Origin: Anaerolineae bacterium
GTDB taxonomy: Bacteria; Chloroflexota; Anaerolineae; JAFGEY01
Assembly (NCBI GenBank): GCA_016929205.1
Contig: JAFGJF010000179.1
Location: 1 to 15,854 of the forward strand
DNA: 15,854 bases
Direction: 5' to 3'
Below the pieces are notes generated by a model, which was given only the letters and a program-made list of their open reading frames with translations, made no database searches and was not told the origin of the DNA. The position numbers were made by a program, and so were the translations under genes. How positions within the stretch are numbered: the first letter of the stretch is position 1; the number at the start of each line of letters is the position of its first letter. Below are positions 1 to 7,630 of the stretch, one piece after another.

Positions 1-504
1 AACGACCTGGCAGCGGCGATCGGCCGGGTGCAGCTCAAAAAACTGCCACAAAACATCGCCCGCCGCCGTGCGGTGGCGGCAAAACTGGCTCAAGGCATCG
101 CCGGTTTGAAAACTGTTTCGTTCCCGGCGCCGATCGCTGGTGCGAAACCGAGCTATTGGTTCCTGCGCCTGCGCTTTCACGCCGAGCGGGCAGGCTGCGA
201 CAAGGCGCAGTTTTGCGAGGCGCTGTCGGCCGAGGGACTCTCGATTGCCACTGATTACAAAGCCGCGCTGCCGCACACTATGGTGTGGTTTGTCAAGCGG
301 CGCGTATTTGGCAGCAGCGGGTACCCGTGGGCCAGCCCCGACTACAAAGGGGACGCCAACCGCCAGTTCCCATGCCCCAACGCCGAGGCCGCGATGGACA
401 GCCATTTCAACCTCTATTTTTCCGAGAGTTGGGGAGACACCGACGCCGCGGATGCCGTTGCCATTTTTACCAAAGTGGAGCAAGCTTACGCGTTATCGGG
501 TTAA
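1..504 (+). CDS. DegT/DnrJ/EryC1 family aminotransferase, C-terminal part (5' end outside window)
   Basis: The frame is open from base 1 and ends at TAA 502-504, giving 167 residues of what is normally a protein of about 400. The first visible residues, NDLAAAIGRVQLKKL, are the typical stretch of this PLP-dependent fold-type I family just after the catalytic domain; the PLP lysine lies upstream of the window. The C-terminal small domain follows, with a SYWFLRLRF strand and the end motif HFNLYFSESWGDTDAADAV. Family members transfer an amino group from glutamate or glutamine to a keto sugar or keto cyclitol. A GTG at 28 could be mistaken for a start but falls inside the conserved region, so the gene is cut by the window and is not short. 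The next gene starts 11 bases downstream. It is a paralogue of the damaged gene at 3556-4205 but is clearly diverged from it. The sugar substrate cannot be told from this fragment. Confidence 0.85.
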   Translation, partial: NDLAAAIGRVQLKKLPQNIARRRAVAAKLAQGIAGLKTVSFPAPIAGAKPSYWFLRLRFHAERAGCDKAQFCEALSAEGLSIATDYKAALPHTMVWFVKRRVFGSSGYPWASPDYKGDANRQFPCPNAEAAMDSHFNLYFSESWGDTDAADAVAIFTKVEQAYALSG

Positions 505-515
505 AGGAGCGACAC

Positions 516-1817
516 ATGTCTACAGACTATATCTGGCCCGATCCGCCGAAACGGGCCAGGCTCGTCGGCCGCCTGCGTCCCGGCGGCGATGTCGACGATG
601 TGGCCGTTTTGGAATGGCAGGGCGAGCAGTTTACCACAAAGCGGCAGCCGGAAAAAGACGAACTCGGGCAGGTGCCGGACGATCCGGACATCTTTTGTAC
701 GGCTGGCCTGTTCGACGTGCAGATCAACGGCTACTGGGGGCGTGGATTCAAAGACGTTGACCTGGGACCAGACGGGATTCGGGACCTGTGCTGGTCGATC
801 GCCTTGAGCGGCAGCACGTACTTTTTGCCGACAGTCACCACCGACGCGCCGGAAACGATGCGGGCGGCGGTGGATAACGTCGCTGCCGCCTGCCGCGCTT
901 ACCCGGACGTGGCGGCCATGGTCGCCGGGATCCATCAAGAAGGGCCCTGGATTTCGCCGCTCGACGGGCCGCGCGGCGCACATCCGCTCGCCCACGTCAC
1001 ACCACCCAGCATCACCGAGTTCGAACGGCTGCAAGCCGCGTCCGGGAACCGGATCACAATGCTCACCGTCGCGCCCGAAGTGGAAGGGATGCTCGATTTT
1101 ATCCGCGAAATTGCTGACCGAAACGTGGTCGTTTGCCTGGGCCACCACCAGGCAGATGGGCCAACCATTTATCAAGCCCTACAGGCCGGCGCGCGCAGCG
1201 TCACCCACCTGGGCAACGGGTGCATGCCCACGATGGATCGCCACCACAACGTGCTCTGGGAACAGGCCGCGCAAGACCGGCTGTATGCCAGCATCATCGC
1301 CGACGGTCATCACCTGCCACCGGCAGCAGCCAAGGTCCTGTACCGGGCCAAACCCAGGGACAAATTAATCCTGGTCAGCGACGCAATCAGCATGGCCGGA
1401 GCGCCGCCGGGTTTGTACCAACACGGGGATGCGATCGCACAGATGACGCCCTCGGGCCGTTTTGGATTTTACCGGTCGCCGATCCTGATCGGTGCGGCCG
1501 TGCCGCTGGCGCGGTGCCTGGCGAACATGGCATCTTTTGTCGACGAGGACAAAACGCCTGCTGACTATATCTCTCACGCCACGCAGGTGCCGGGGACGTT
1601 GATGAACATCCCACACCTCGCCCGGCCTTTGGGCAGCCCGGGCACACCGGCTACGTTTGTCGTCTGGCGCTGGAAACGTGACGCGCCCGACCTCATCCCG
1701 CAGCGCATCGTGATCCGAGGGCGCACCATCTATGATGCCGAGACGCTGCCGGTCGAGGTTCCCTTTGGCCGCACGGCCAAACCGGTTGCCCCGGAACAGA
1801 TAGGAGCACACCCATGA
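516..1817 (+). CDS. NagA-like N-acetylglucosamine-6-phosphate deacetylase family protein
   Basis: This 433-residue amidohydrolase-superfamily protein matches NagA throughout. GLFDVQINGYWGRGF (residues 64-78) corresponds to the NagA entry motif PGFID.qvNG. GIHQEGPW carries the metal-ligand Glu142, GHHQA gives His210, and VTHLGNG gives His231. IADGHH (261-266) and LVSDA with the catalytic Asp289 complete the active site. NagA removes the acetyl group from GlcNAc-6-phosphate in the cytoplasm, releasing acetate. ATG 516 is chosen because AAAGGAG (503-509) lies 6 bases upstream; the frame stays open back to 285 but that part overlaps the aminotransferase. The usual THLFNAM is THLGNGC here, and the first 60 residues are poorly conserved, so the substrate may be a relative of GlcNAc-6-P. 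The stop overlaps the next start by ATGA. Confidence 0.85.
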   Translation: MSTDYIWPDPPKRARLVGRLRPGGDVDDVAVLEWQGEQFTTKRQPEKDELGQVPDDPDIFCTAGLFDVQINGYWGRGFKDVDLGPDGIRDLCWSIALSGSTYFLPTVTTDAPETMRAAVDNVAAACRAYPDVAAMVAGIHQEGPWISPLDGPRGAHPLAHVTPPSITEFERLQAASGNRITMLTVAPEVEGMLDFIREIADRNVVVCLGHHQADGPTIYQALQAGARSVTHLGNGCMPTMDRHHNVLWEQAAQDRLYASIIADGHHLPPAAAKVLYRAKPRDKLILVSDAISMAGAPPGLYQHGDAIAQMTPSGRFGFYRSPILIGAAVPLARCLANMASFVDEDKTPADYISHATQVPGTLMNIPHLARPLGSPGTPATFVVWRWKRDAPDLIPQRIVIRGRTIYDAETLPVEVPFGRTAKPVAPEQIGAHP

Positions 1818-2671
1818 TCATTGACGCTCACAATCACCCTGACTGGCACGGACACAACCTGGCCCGGTTTCTCGAAAACATGGCCCAGTACGCTATCGAC
1901 AAAACCTGGCTGTTGAGCTGGGAGTCGCCGGACGACGAATACGACCCGACCTACAATTACACCTCACTTCGCGATGCCCGTGGCCCGATCCCCTTTTCCA
2001 GGTGCCTGGACTACAAAGAACGCGCGCCCGACCGGTTCGTGCTCGGGTACGCGCCGGACCCACGGCGACCCGATGCCATCGACCAGTTGCAGGCGGCGAT
2101 CGAGATCCATGGCGTGCAGGTCTATGGCGAACTCAAGCTGCGAATGATGTACGACAATCCCGATGCCCTGCGCCTTTTCCGTTTTTGCGGCGAAAAAGGG
2201 CTGCCGGTCACGGTGCACATCGATTACGAATTTGACCGGGGACAGACCTACCCACGCCCCAACTGGTGGTACGGCGGCGGCATCGAGGCTTTTGAGCGCG
2301 CCATTCGCGCCTGCCCGGGAACCATTTTCATCGGCCACGCCCCCGGTTTCTGGGCCCACATCTCGAACGACGATCAATTTGACCAGGTCTCTTATCCCAA
2401 GGGCAAGGTCGTTCCCGGCGGAAAAACCGTCCAACTGTTTCGACAGTACCCCAATCTCTATGCCGACCTATCCGCGGGATCGGGGTTGAACGCGCTGCAG
2501 CGCGACCCCAAATTTGCCGTGGATTTTTTGCTCGAATTTCAGGATCGACTGCTTTTTGCCCGCGACTATTTCGACGACCGGCTCCGACAATTCTTGAACT
2601 CGCTGGAATTGCCCGACGAGCTGTTATCCAAGATTTATGCCGGCAACGCACTCAAATTGATTCCTGAATAG
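1814..2671 (+). CDS. Amidohydrolase (amidohydrolase_2 / TIM-barrel metal hydrolase)
   Basis: This is a 285-residue metal-dependent hydrolase of the amidohydrolase_2 type. DAHNHPDW at the N terminus gives the HxH pair (His6, His8). Further ligand candidates are His135 in VTVHID, His175 in FIGHAPGFW and Asp251 in LFARDYFDDR, which stands where GTDxP-type motifs usually lie. The C-terminal KIYAGNALKL matches the family's usual ending (I..gNA..ll). Relatives hydrolyse or decarboxylate small carboxylates and lactones, and the exact reaction here is unknown. Translation starts inside the stop of the NagA-like gene (ATGA, 1814-1817), so the two are probably translationally coupled and their products may act in succession. 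A 78-base gap without a visible terminator separates it from the NagB-like gene. Confidence 0.8.
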   Translation: MIIDAHNHPDWHGHNLARFLENMAQYAIDKTWLLSWESPDDEYDPTYNYTSLRDARGPIPFSRCLDYKERAPDRFVLGYAPDPRRPDAIDQLQAAIEIHGVQVYGELKLRMMYDNPDALRLFRFCGEKGLPVTVHIDYEFDRGQTYPRPNWWYGGGIEAFERAIRACPGTIFIGHAPGFWAHISNDDQFDQVSYPKGKVVPGGKTVQLFRQYPNLYADLSAGSGLNALQRDPKFAVDFLLEFQDRLLFARDYFDDRLRQFLNSLELPDELLSKIYAGNALKLIPE

Positions 2672-2749
2672 CAAACATCAAGCAAGACCAATACCAAGAT
2701 CTTTTCCCGCTAACCGGTTCAAACGTCTGGCAGAGCAAGGACAAGAACG

Positions 2750-3559
2750 ATGGCACAAGCACCGTCTATAAAACCAGCAGCAGAATTAACCTACGATCAG
2801 CTCGCCGTTCGCGTATACAGCAGCAATCAAGAGATGGGCCAGGCTGCTGCGGCACAGGCGGCAGCGATCCTGCGTCACACCATCGCCAGGCAAGGGATCG
2901 CCAACGTCATCTTGGCTTGTGCCAACTCACAACTGACCTTTTTGCACGCCTTGCGCGAGACGCCCGGCGTCAACTGGCAGGCGGTGAACGTCTTTCACAT
3001 GGACGAATATCTTGGCCTGCCGCCGGGCCACACGGCCGGTTTCTCCCTTTTCCTGCGCCGGCATTTGCTCGACCACGTGCCGGTTGGTGAGTTTTATCCC
3101 GTGCCCGGCCATCCGACCGACGTTCAGGCTGCCTGCCGGGCCTACGAGTGGCTGCTCAAAGCCAATCCAATCGATCTGTGCTGTCTTGGGATCGGCGAGA
3201 ATGGGCACGTCGCCTTTAACGAGCCCCCGGTCGCCGATTTTGACGACCCGGTGTGGATGAAAGAGGTCAAGCTGGACGAAGCCAGCCGTCGCCAACAGGT
3301 GGGAGAGGGGCATTACGCCTCACTAGATCAGGTGCCAACCCATGCCCTTACCCTGACCATTCCCGCACTGCGGGCTGCAAAACACATGATCTGTATTGTG
3401 CCCGAGACGCGCAAGGCGGAGGCCGTGCGCGAGACGCTGCTCGGCCCTGTCAGCACGGCCTGCCCGGCCTCGATCTTGCGCCACACGCCCCATGCCACCC
3501 TGTACCTCGACCGGGACGCCGCAGCCGAAATCATAGAGCAGCAAGGAGGACAGACATGA
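2750..3559 (+). CDS. NagB-like glucosamine-6-phosphate deaminase/isomerase family protein
   Basis: At 269 residues this matches the length of E. coli NagB (266). VFHMDEYLGL carries the catalytic Asp85. LGIGENGHVAFNEP (146-159) carries the general-base His153 and Glu158. The C-terminal block ICIVPETRKAEAVRETLLGP...TACPASIL is characteristic of the family. NagB converts glucosamine-6-phosphate to fructose-6-phosphate and ammonia. The N-terminal phosphate-binding loop, commonly GxTP, reads ACANSQLTFL (56-65), which suggests a divergent subfamily and perhaps another ligand. The start at 2750 has AAGGA (2737-2741) 8 bases upstream. The stop TGA overlaps the ATG of the damaged aminotransferase (ATGA, 3556-3559). 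Next to a NagA-like gene it points to amino-sugar breakdown, but strict NagB activity is not certain. Confidence 0.83.
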   Translation: MAQAPSIKPAAELTYDQLAVRVYSSNQEMGQAAAAQAAAILRHTIARQGIANVILACANSQLTFLHALRETPGVNWQAVNVFHMDEYLGLPPGHTAGFSLFLRRHLLDHVPVGEFYPVPGHPTDVQAACRAYEWLLKANPIDLCCLGIGENGHVAFNEPPVADFDDPVWMKEVKLDEASRRQQVGEGHYASLDQVPTHALTLTIPALRAAKHMICIVPETRKAEAVRETLLGPVSTACPASILRHTPHATLYLDRDAAAEIIEQQGGQT

Positions 3560-4205
3560 GCAAACTGGCGCTGTTCGGCGGTCCCCAGGCCATCCAAAGC
3601 GATCCGGGAGATGTGTTCAACTGGCCGATCGTCACTCCCGAAATTGAACAGGCTGTCCTGGACGTGCTGCGCGCGGGCAAGATGTCGGGTACAGACGGGC
3701 CATGAACCATTTCTGGGATCTGCTGGAAGGTCTTCCCGGGCTCGGCGACCACCGCCCCAAGGGCGAAGGGATGACCAAGGGCGGCTGGTACGCCGCGCAC
3801 GGGCTCTATCGCTCAGAAGCGTTGGGCGGCCTGTCGATCTCGCGGTTTTGCCAGGCCGTGTCTGCCGAAGGCGCGCGCTGCTCGCCGGGGTGCAACAAGG
3901 CGCTGCACCTGCACCCGGCATTCAACACGCTGGACATCTACAGGCAGGGCAGGCCGACGCGCATCGCCAACCTGCCGGAAGGTGTGGACGTCCGGCAGCC
4001 GCTGGGCAGCCTGTCCGTCAGCGAAGGGATTCAGAACAAAACGTTCGCCATTCCCTGGTTCAAACGCTACCGCCTCCAGATCATCGAAGAATATGCGGCG
4101 GCGTTCCGCAAGGTCGCCGAACACTATCAAGAACTGCTCGCCGGCGATCCCGGGGATCCGCCGGAAATGGGCAGTTGGGGATTGACGCGCCGTCGCGGGA
4201 GATGA
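3556..4205 (+). pseudogene. DegT/DnrJ/EryC1 aminotransferase with a large internal deletion and frame change
   Basis: Two pieces of one family abut in different frames. Frame A, from ATG 3556, begins MSKLALFGGPQAI and continues VTPEIEQAVLDVLRAGKMSGTD, the standard N terminus (50 residues), stopping at TGA 3703-3705. Frame B, open across 3702 to 4205, begins MNHFWDLLEGLPGL and continues GGWYAAHGLY, SPGCNKALHLHP, IPWFKRY and DPGDPPEMG, the standard C terminus of the same subfamily. From remembered family length, roughly 220 central residues are missing, including the cofactor-binding part and the PLP lysine, so no active enzyme can result. AAGGAGGA (3543-3550) and the ATGA coupling to the NagB-like gene are intact, so loss looks recent. 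The alternative is an assembly artefact that collapsed an intact gene of about 1.3 kb. Confidence 0.8.
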
Positions 4206-4238
4206 CCGAGACGCTTTGCGCACGACTGTAGGAAGGAT

Positions 4239-5159
4239 ATGACGATGAAATCGACAATGAAAATCGGTATGGTTGGCCTGGACACGTCCCACTGTGTTGC
4301 TTTTACCAAAATCTTGAACGACCAGGATCATGACTATCACATCTCTGGAGCAAAAATCGTGGCCGCCTACGCGGGTGGTTCGGGGCAGTTCTCGCTCAGC
4401 CGCGACCGGGTTCAGGGATTTACCAAACAGCTCCAAGATGACTATGGGATCGCCCTGGTCGACGACATTCCCTCCCTGGCCCGAGACGTCGACGCGATCC
4501 TGTTGGAAAGCGTCGACGGGCGCCAGCACCTCGAGCAGTTCAAACAGATGGCCGTGGGCAAACCGGTCTACATCGACAAACCCTTCGCCACCTCGCTCGA
4601 CGACGCCTTGGCGATCGCCAGACTGGCCTGCGAGACCGGCACGCCGATCATGTCCTGCTCTTCGCTGCGTTACGCGGCGGGGATCGCCGAACTGGCAGGT
4701 GCAGACGAGACGGTTTTCTCTTGCGAGGCCTTTGGCCCGGCGGCCATCCTCGAAGATTATCCGGGGCTGTTCTGGTACGGCATCCACAGCGCCGAAATGC
4801 TGTTCGCCTTTATGGGCGTAGGATGTACAAGCGTGCAGTGCGTCCACCGCGCCGACGTCGACGTCGTGATCGGCGAATGGTGCGACGGGCGCACCGGCAT
4901 CCTCAAAGGCACGCGCTTTGACAAAAGTGCATTTGGGTGCGTGGTGCACACCGATCAGGGCACCCGATGCGGCCTCGCCCAGTCCACACCGCCCTACTAT
5001 TACATGATGCTGCAAAACGTGATCTCGTTTTTCGAGACCCGGACCTCGCCAATCGACATCCAGGAAACGCTCGAGATCGTCGCTTTTTTGGAAGCGGCAG
5101 ATGCAAGCAAGGCACAAAAAGGCAAAACCATCCCGATAGAGATCCCAAAAGTCAAGTAA
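4239..5159 (+). CDS. Gfo/Idh/MocA-like NAD(P)-dependent oxidoreductase, short atypical type
   Basis: This 306-residue protein has an N-terminal Rossmann fold with MKIGMVGLDTSHCVAF (residues 7-22), in which the usual GxGxxG glycine pattern is replaced by GLDTSH, as in a recognised subgroup of Gfo/Idh-like proteins. DAILLESVDGRQHLEQ is the second Rossmann edge. YIDKP (111-115) stands for the classic EKP motif, with Lys114 the likely catalytic or cofactor-contacting lysine. WYGIHSAEML (179-188) gives His183 in the place of the catalytic histidine. Members oxidise or reduce sugar and cyclitol hydroxyls with NAD(P). The AGGAAGGA site at 4230-4237 fits ATG 4239 (5 bases after the first AGGA) and also ATG 4245 (8 bases after GGAAGG), so the start is uncertain by two codons. 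It lies 24 bases before the next Gfo/Idh gene in the same operon. Confidence 0.78.
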   Translation: MTMKSTMKIGMVGLDTSHCVAFTKILNDQDHDYHISGAKIVAAYAGGSGQFSLSRDRVQGFTKQLQDDYGIALVDDIPSLARDVDAILLESVDGRQHLEQFKQMAVGKPVYIDKPFATSLDDALAIARLACETGTPIMSCSSLRYAAGIAELAGADETVFSCEAFGPAAILEDYPGLFWYGIHSAEMLFAFMGVGCTSVQCVHRADVDVVIGEWCDGRTGILKGTRFDKSAFGCVVHTDQGTRCGLAQSTPPYYYMMLQNVISFFETRTSPIDIQETLEIVAFLEAADASKAQKGKTIPIEIPKVK

Positions 5160-5183
5160 CACACAACGAGAAGGAGAAAAAAC

Positions 5184-6254
5184 ATGTCAGAAAAACTCAA
5201 ATGGGGCATCATTGGCTGTGGCGTGATCGCGCCCTGGCACGCCGATTCGGTCATCGCCAGCCCATACGCCGATCTGGTCGCCGTTTGCGACGTCGACGTG
5301 GCCAAAGGCCAGGCCTTTGCCCAAAAATACGGCGCAACCTTTTACCCAGATTACAAGCACATGCTCGAAAAAGGGAGCCTTGATGCCGTCAGCATCTGCA
5401 CCCCATCGGGCCTGCACGCCGAGATGACCATCGCCGCCGCTCAAGCGGGCGTGAACGTGTTGTGCGAAAAGCCGATGGCGATCACCGTGCCACAAATAGA
5501 CGCCATGATTGCCGCCGTGGAAAAGGCCGGGGTCAAGCTGGAAGTTATTTTCCAGCGGCGCACCTACGAAACAACGCAAAGGGTCCGCCAGGCCGTTCAA
5601 TCAGGGCTGCTGGGGCAGATGACGCTGGGCGACGCCTATCTCAAGTATTATCGCTCGCCCGACTATTACACATCGGCGGATTGGCGCGCCACGTGGGAAT
5701 TGGATGGCGGCGGCGCGCTGATGAACCAGGGCGTTCACGGCATCGACGTGCTGGCCTGGACAATGGGTGACGTGGAGAGCGTCTACGCCAAGGCGGAAGC
5801 CAAGGTGCGCGACATCGTGGTCGAGGACACCTGCGTGGCCCTGGTCACCTTTAAGAACGGCGCGTTTGGCGTGATCGAAGGCACAACCTCGTCCAATCCC
5901 GGCGAAAAGACGGCTTTTCATTTCCACGGCGACAAGGGCACGATCGTTCTCGACGACAACGGCATCCAAAAGTGGGCCGTATCCGAGGACAGAAGCGTGA
6001 GAGCACAAAACGATCCCGAACAATGCGTGACGCGGGAGGCGCTGAGCGCAACGGCCGATCCTACGGCGATCGGACGCGCGGGGCACCAGGCCCAGGTGGA
6101 CGATCTCTGCCTCTCCATCCGCGAGGGTCGCGAGCCGATGATCACCGGGGCCAGCGCGCGCAAGTCCGTCGAGCTGATCCTGGCAATCTATGAATCGGCC
6201 AAAACCGGTCGAGAGGTTCGCCTGGACGAGTTTGTCGCCGGGGCAGCCAAATGA
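5184..6254 (+). CDS. Gfo/Idh/MocA family oxidoreductase
   Basis: This is a full-length 356-residue member. KWGIIGCGVIAPWHA (6-20) is a clean GxGxxxxxH Rossmann start and binds NAD(P). VCEKPMAIT-type sequence (LCEKPMAIT, Glu95-Lys96-Pro97) is the signature lysine motif. GGGALMNQGVHGIDVL (175-190) is the C-terminal substrate-domain motif with catalytic His185; Asn181 sits where Asp is common. The overall pattern resembles the UDP-sugar or cyclitol dehydrogenase branches, but no substrate can be assigned. A strong AAGGAG (5171-5176) lies 7 bases before ATG 5184. The stop overlaps the GH4 start (ATGA, 6251-6254), which suggests that oxidoreductase and glycosidase are made together and work on the same sugar. 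Confidence 0.9.
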   Translation: MSEKLKWGIIGCGVIAPWHADSVIASPYADLVAVCDVDVAKGQAFAQKYGATFYPDYKHMLEKGSLDAVSICTPSGLHAEMTIAAAQAGVNVLCEKPMAITVPQIDAMIAAVEKAGVKLEVIFQRRTYETTQRVRQAVQSGLLGQMTLGDAYLKYYRSPDYYTSADWRATWELDGGGALMNQGVHGIDVLAWTMGDVESVYAKAEAKVRDIVVEDTCVALVTFKNGAFGVIEGTTSSNPGEKTAFHFHGDKGTIVLDDNGIQKWAVSEDRSVRAQNDPEQCVTREALSATADPTAIGRAGHQAQVDDLCLSIREGREPMITGASARKSVELILAIYESAKTGREVRLDEFVAGAAK

Positions 6255-7579
6255 GAAAGAAAATCACGATCATTGGCGGCGGCAGCAGCACCTTTGTGCC
6301 CCAGTTGATGCGTCTGTTTATCAACTCGGAACCGCTTCGCGGCAGCACCATCGTGCTGATGGACATCGACGAACGCCGACTGGAGATCATGGACCGGCTG
6401 TGCCGCGCGCTGGTAAAAAACGAGGGCGTCGATCTCACCGTTACCAGCACGACTGACCAGCGCCAGGCCCTGACCGGTACGGACTTTTGCATCACCGCCA
6501 TTTCTGTCGGCGGGATGGACGCCTGGGAAAAAGATATCGAGATTCCCGCCAAGTACGGCATTTATATGTGTATTGGCGACTCGGTTGGTCCGGGCGGGAT
6601 CATGCGCGCCTTTCGACACATTCCGGTGCTGGCAGGCGTGGTGGATGACATGGCCGAGGTGGCCCCTCAAGCGTGGTTGTTCAACTATTCGAACCCTGTT
6701 TCTTCGATCATGACCGCACTCAAGCAGCACAGGCCCGAAATCAAATCGGTAGGCCTGTGCTCGTGCCCATCCATCACACGAAACCCGCGCTACCTGGCCG
6801 AATGGGCCGGAGTGGAACCGTCGCAGCTCGTCCTCCCGGCGCCCGCTGCCGGGCTGAACCACTGTGCCTTTATGCTCGACGTACGGTTGACCGATGGGCG
6901 CAGCGCCTTTCCGCTGATCCTGGATCGCACCGAGTCTGTCGTGCAGCGCTGGATGTTGGAAAGATATGGCGTGCTGCCTTATTGTTGGAGCCACGTGACC
7001 GAGTTTTTCCCAATGTTGAGCCACCTGGTCGAACCGTACCTGGGCAAACTGCAAGGGCTCGAAATGCAATATGGCCTGCACGTGCACGATATGGAACACG
7101 AACGCGCGCGCATGCACCGTTGGCAGGAATTGGTGCAATCGTGGGGCACAGAGCAGGGCCAAGAAATTTCGCTGGACGTGCTGCCCAAAGCGGAAGCGAT
7201 TGAAGTAATCGAGATCATCGAAGCGCTGTTGACCCATCGCCAGGCATTGTTTGGCCTCAATGTGCTCAACCGTGGCGCAATCCCCAACCTGCCGGACGAT
7301 GCCGTCGTCGAGGTGACCAGCCTGGTCGACGGCTACGGCGTGCGACCGGTGCACGTGGGTGCCCTGCCCGAACCTCTGGCGGCAACGCTGCGGAGCCACG
7401 CAGCGGCGCAACAGCTTACGGCCCAAGCCGCGCTGACAGGATCAGTCGAGACCGCCCTGCAGGCCCTCGTCCAGGATCCACAAACGCAGGCCCGGCTCGA
7501 TTTACACGGGATCGAATCGCTGTTCAAAGAGTTGATGGATGCGCATCGCGCGTATTTGCCCCAATTCACGCAAGGTTGA
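6251..7579 (+). CDS. Glycoside hydrolase family 4 (NAD- and metal-dependent glycosidase)
   Basis: This 442-residue protein carries the GH4 hallmarks: KITIIGGGSSTFVPQL (4-19) as NAD-binding loop, GDSVGPGGIMRAFRHIP (109-125), NYSNPVSSIMTAL (145-157), GLCSCP (168-173) supplying the Mn-binding cysteine, and GLNHCAFML (201-209) with a metal-ligand His204. GH4 enzymes cleave alpha- or beta-glycosides by transient oxidation at C3, elimination and re-reduction, with NAD+ and Mn2+. The VGPGG form is closer to alpha-galactosidase and alpha-glucuronidase or galacturonase types than to the 6-phospho-glycosidases with TGPGG, which is a recollection, not a computed result. It is the last gene of the operon. 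No intracellular export signal is seen, so it probably acts in the cytoplasm on an imported glycoside. Confidence 0.88.
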   Translation: MRKKITIIGGGSSTFVPQLMRLFINSEPLRGSTIVLMDIDERRLEIMDRLCRALVKNEGVDLTVTSTTDQRQALTGTDFCITAISVGGMDAWEKDIEIPAKYGIYMCIGDSVGPGGIMRAFRHIPVLAGVVDDMAEVAPQAWLFNYSNPVSSIMTALKQHRPEIKSVGLCSCPSITRNPRYLAEWAGVEPSQLVLPAPAAGLNHCAFMLDVRLTDGRSAFPLILDRTESVVQRWMLERYGVLPYCWSHVTEFFPMLSHLVEPYLGKLQGLEMQYGLHVHDMEHERARMHRWQELVQSWGTEQGQEISLDVLPKAEAIEVIEIIEALLTHRQALFGLNVLNRGAIPNLPDDAVVEVTSLVDGYGVRPVHVGALPEPLAATLRSHAAAQQLTAQAALTGSVETALQALVQDPQTQARLDLHGIESLFKELMDAHRAYLPQFTQG

Positions 7580-7630
7580 TATTTGATATAAACGGCCCAA
7601 TTTGCCATTTTTCACGAGTTGAATGCAGGC

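Noticed and set aside
285..515. Upstream extension of the NagA-like reading frame to an ATG at 285
   Set aside because: It overlaps the conserved C terminus of the aminotransferase, encodes low-complexity Arg/Gln-rich sequence, and a clear ribosome site favours ATG 516.
3813..5162. Long antisense open frame of about 449 codons on the minus strand
   Set aside because: It lies opposite the aminotransferase remnant and a Gfo/Idh gene that match known families; the antisense product matches nothing recognisable and is a typical GC-rich shadow.
6188..7426. Long antisense open frame of about 412 codons opposite the GH4 gene
   Set aside because: The GH4 motifs on the plus strand are unmistakable; the antisense frame has no recognisable motif.
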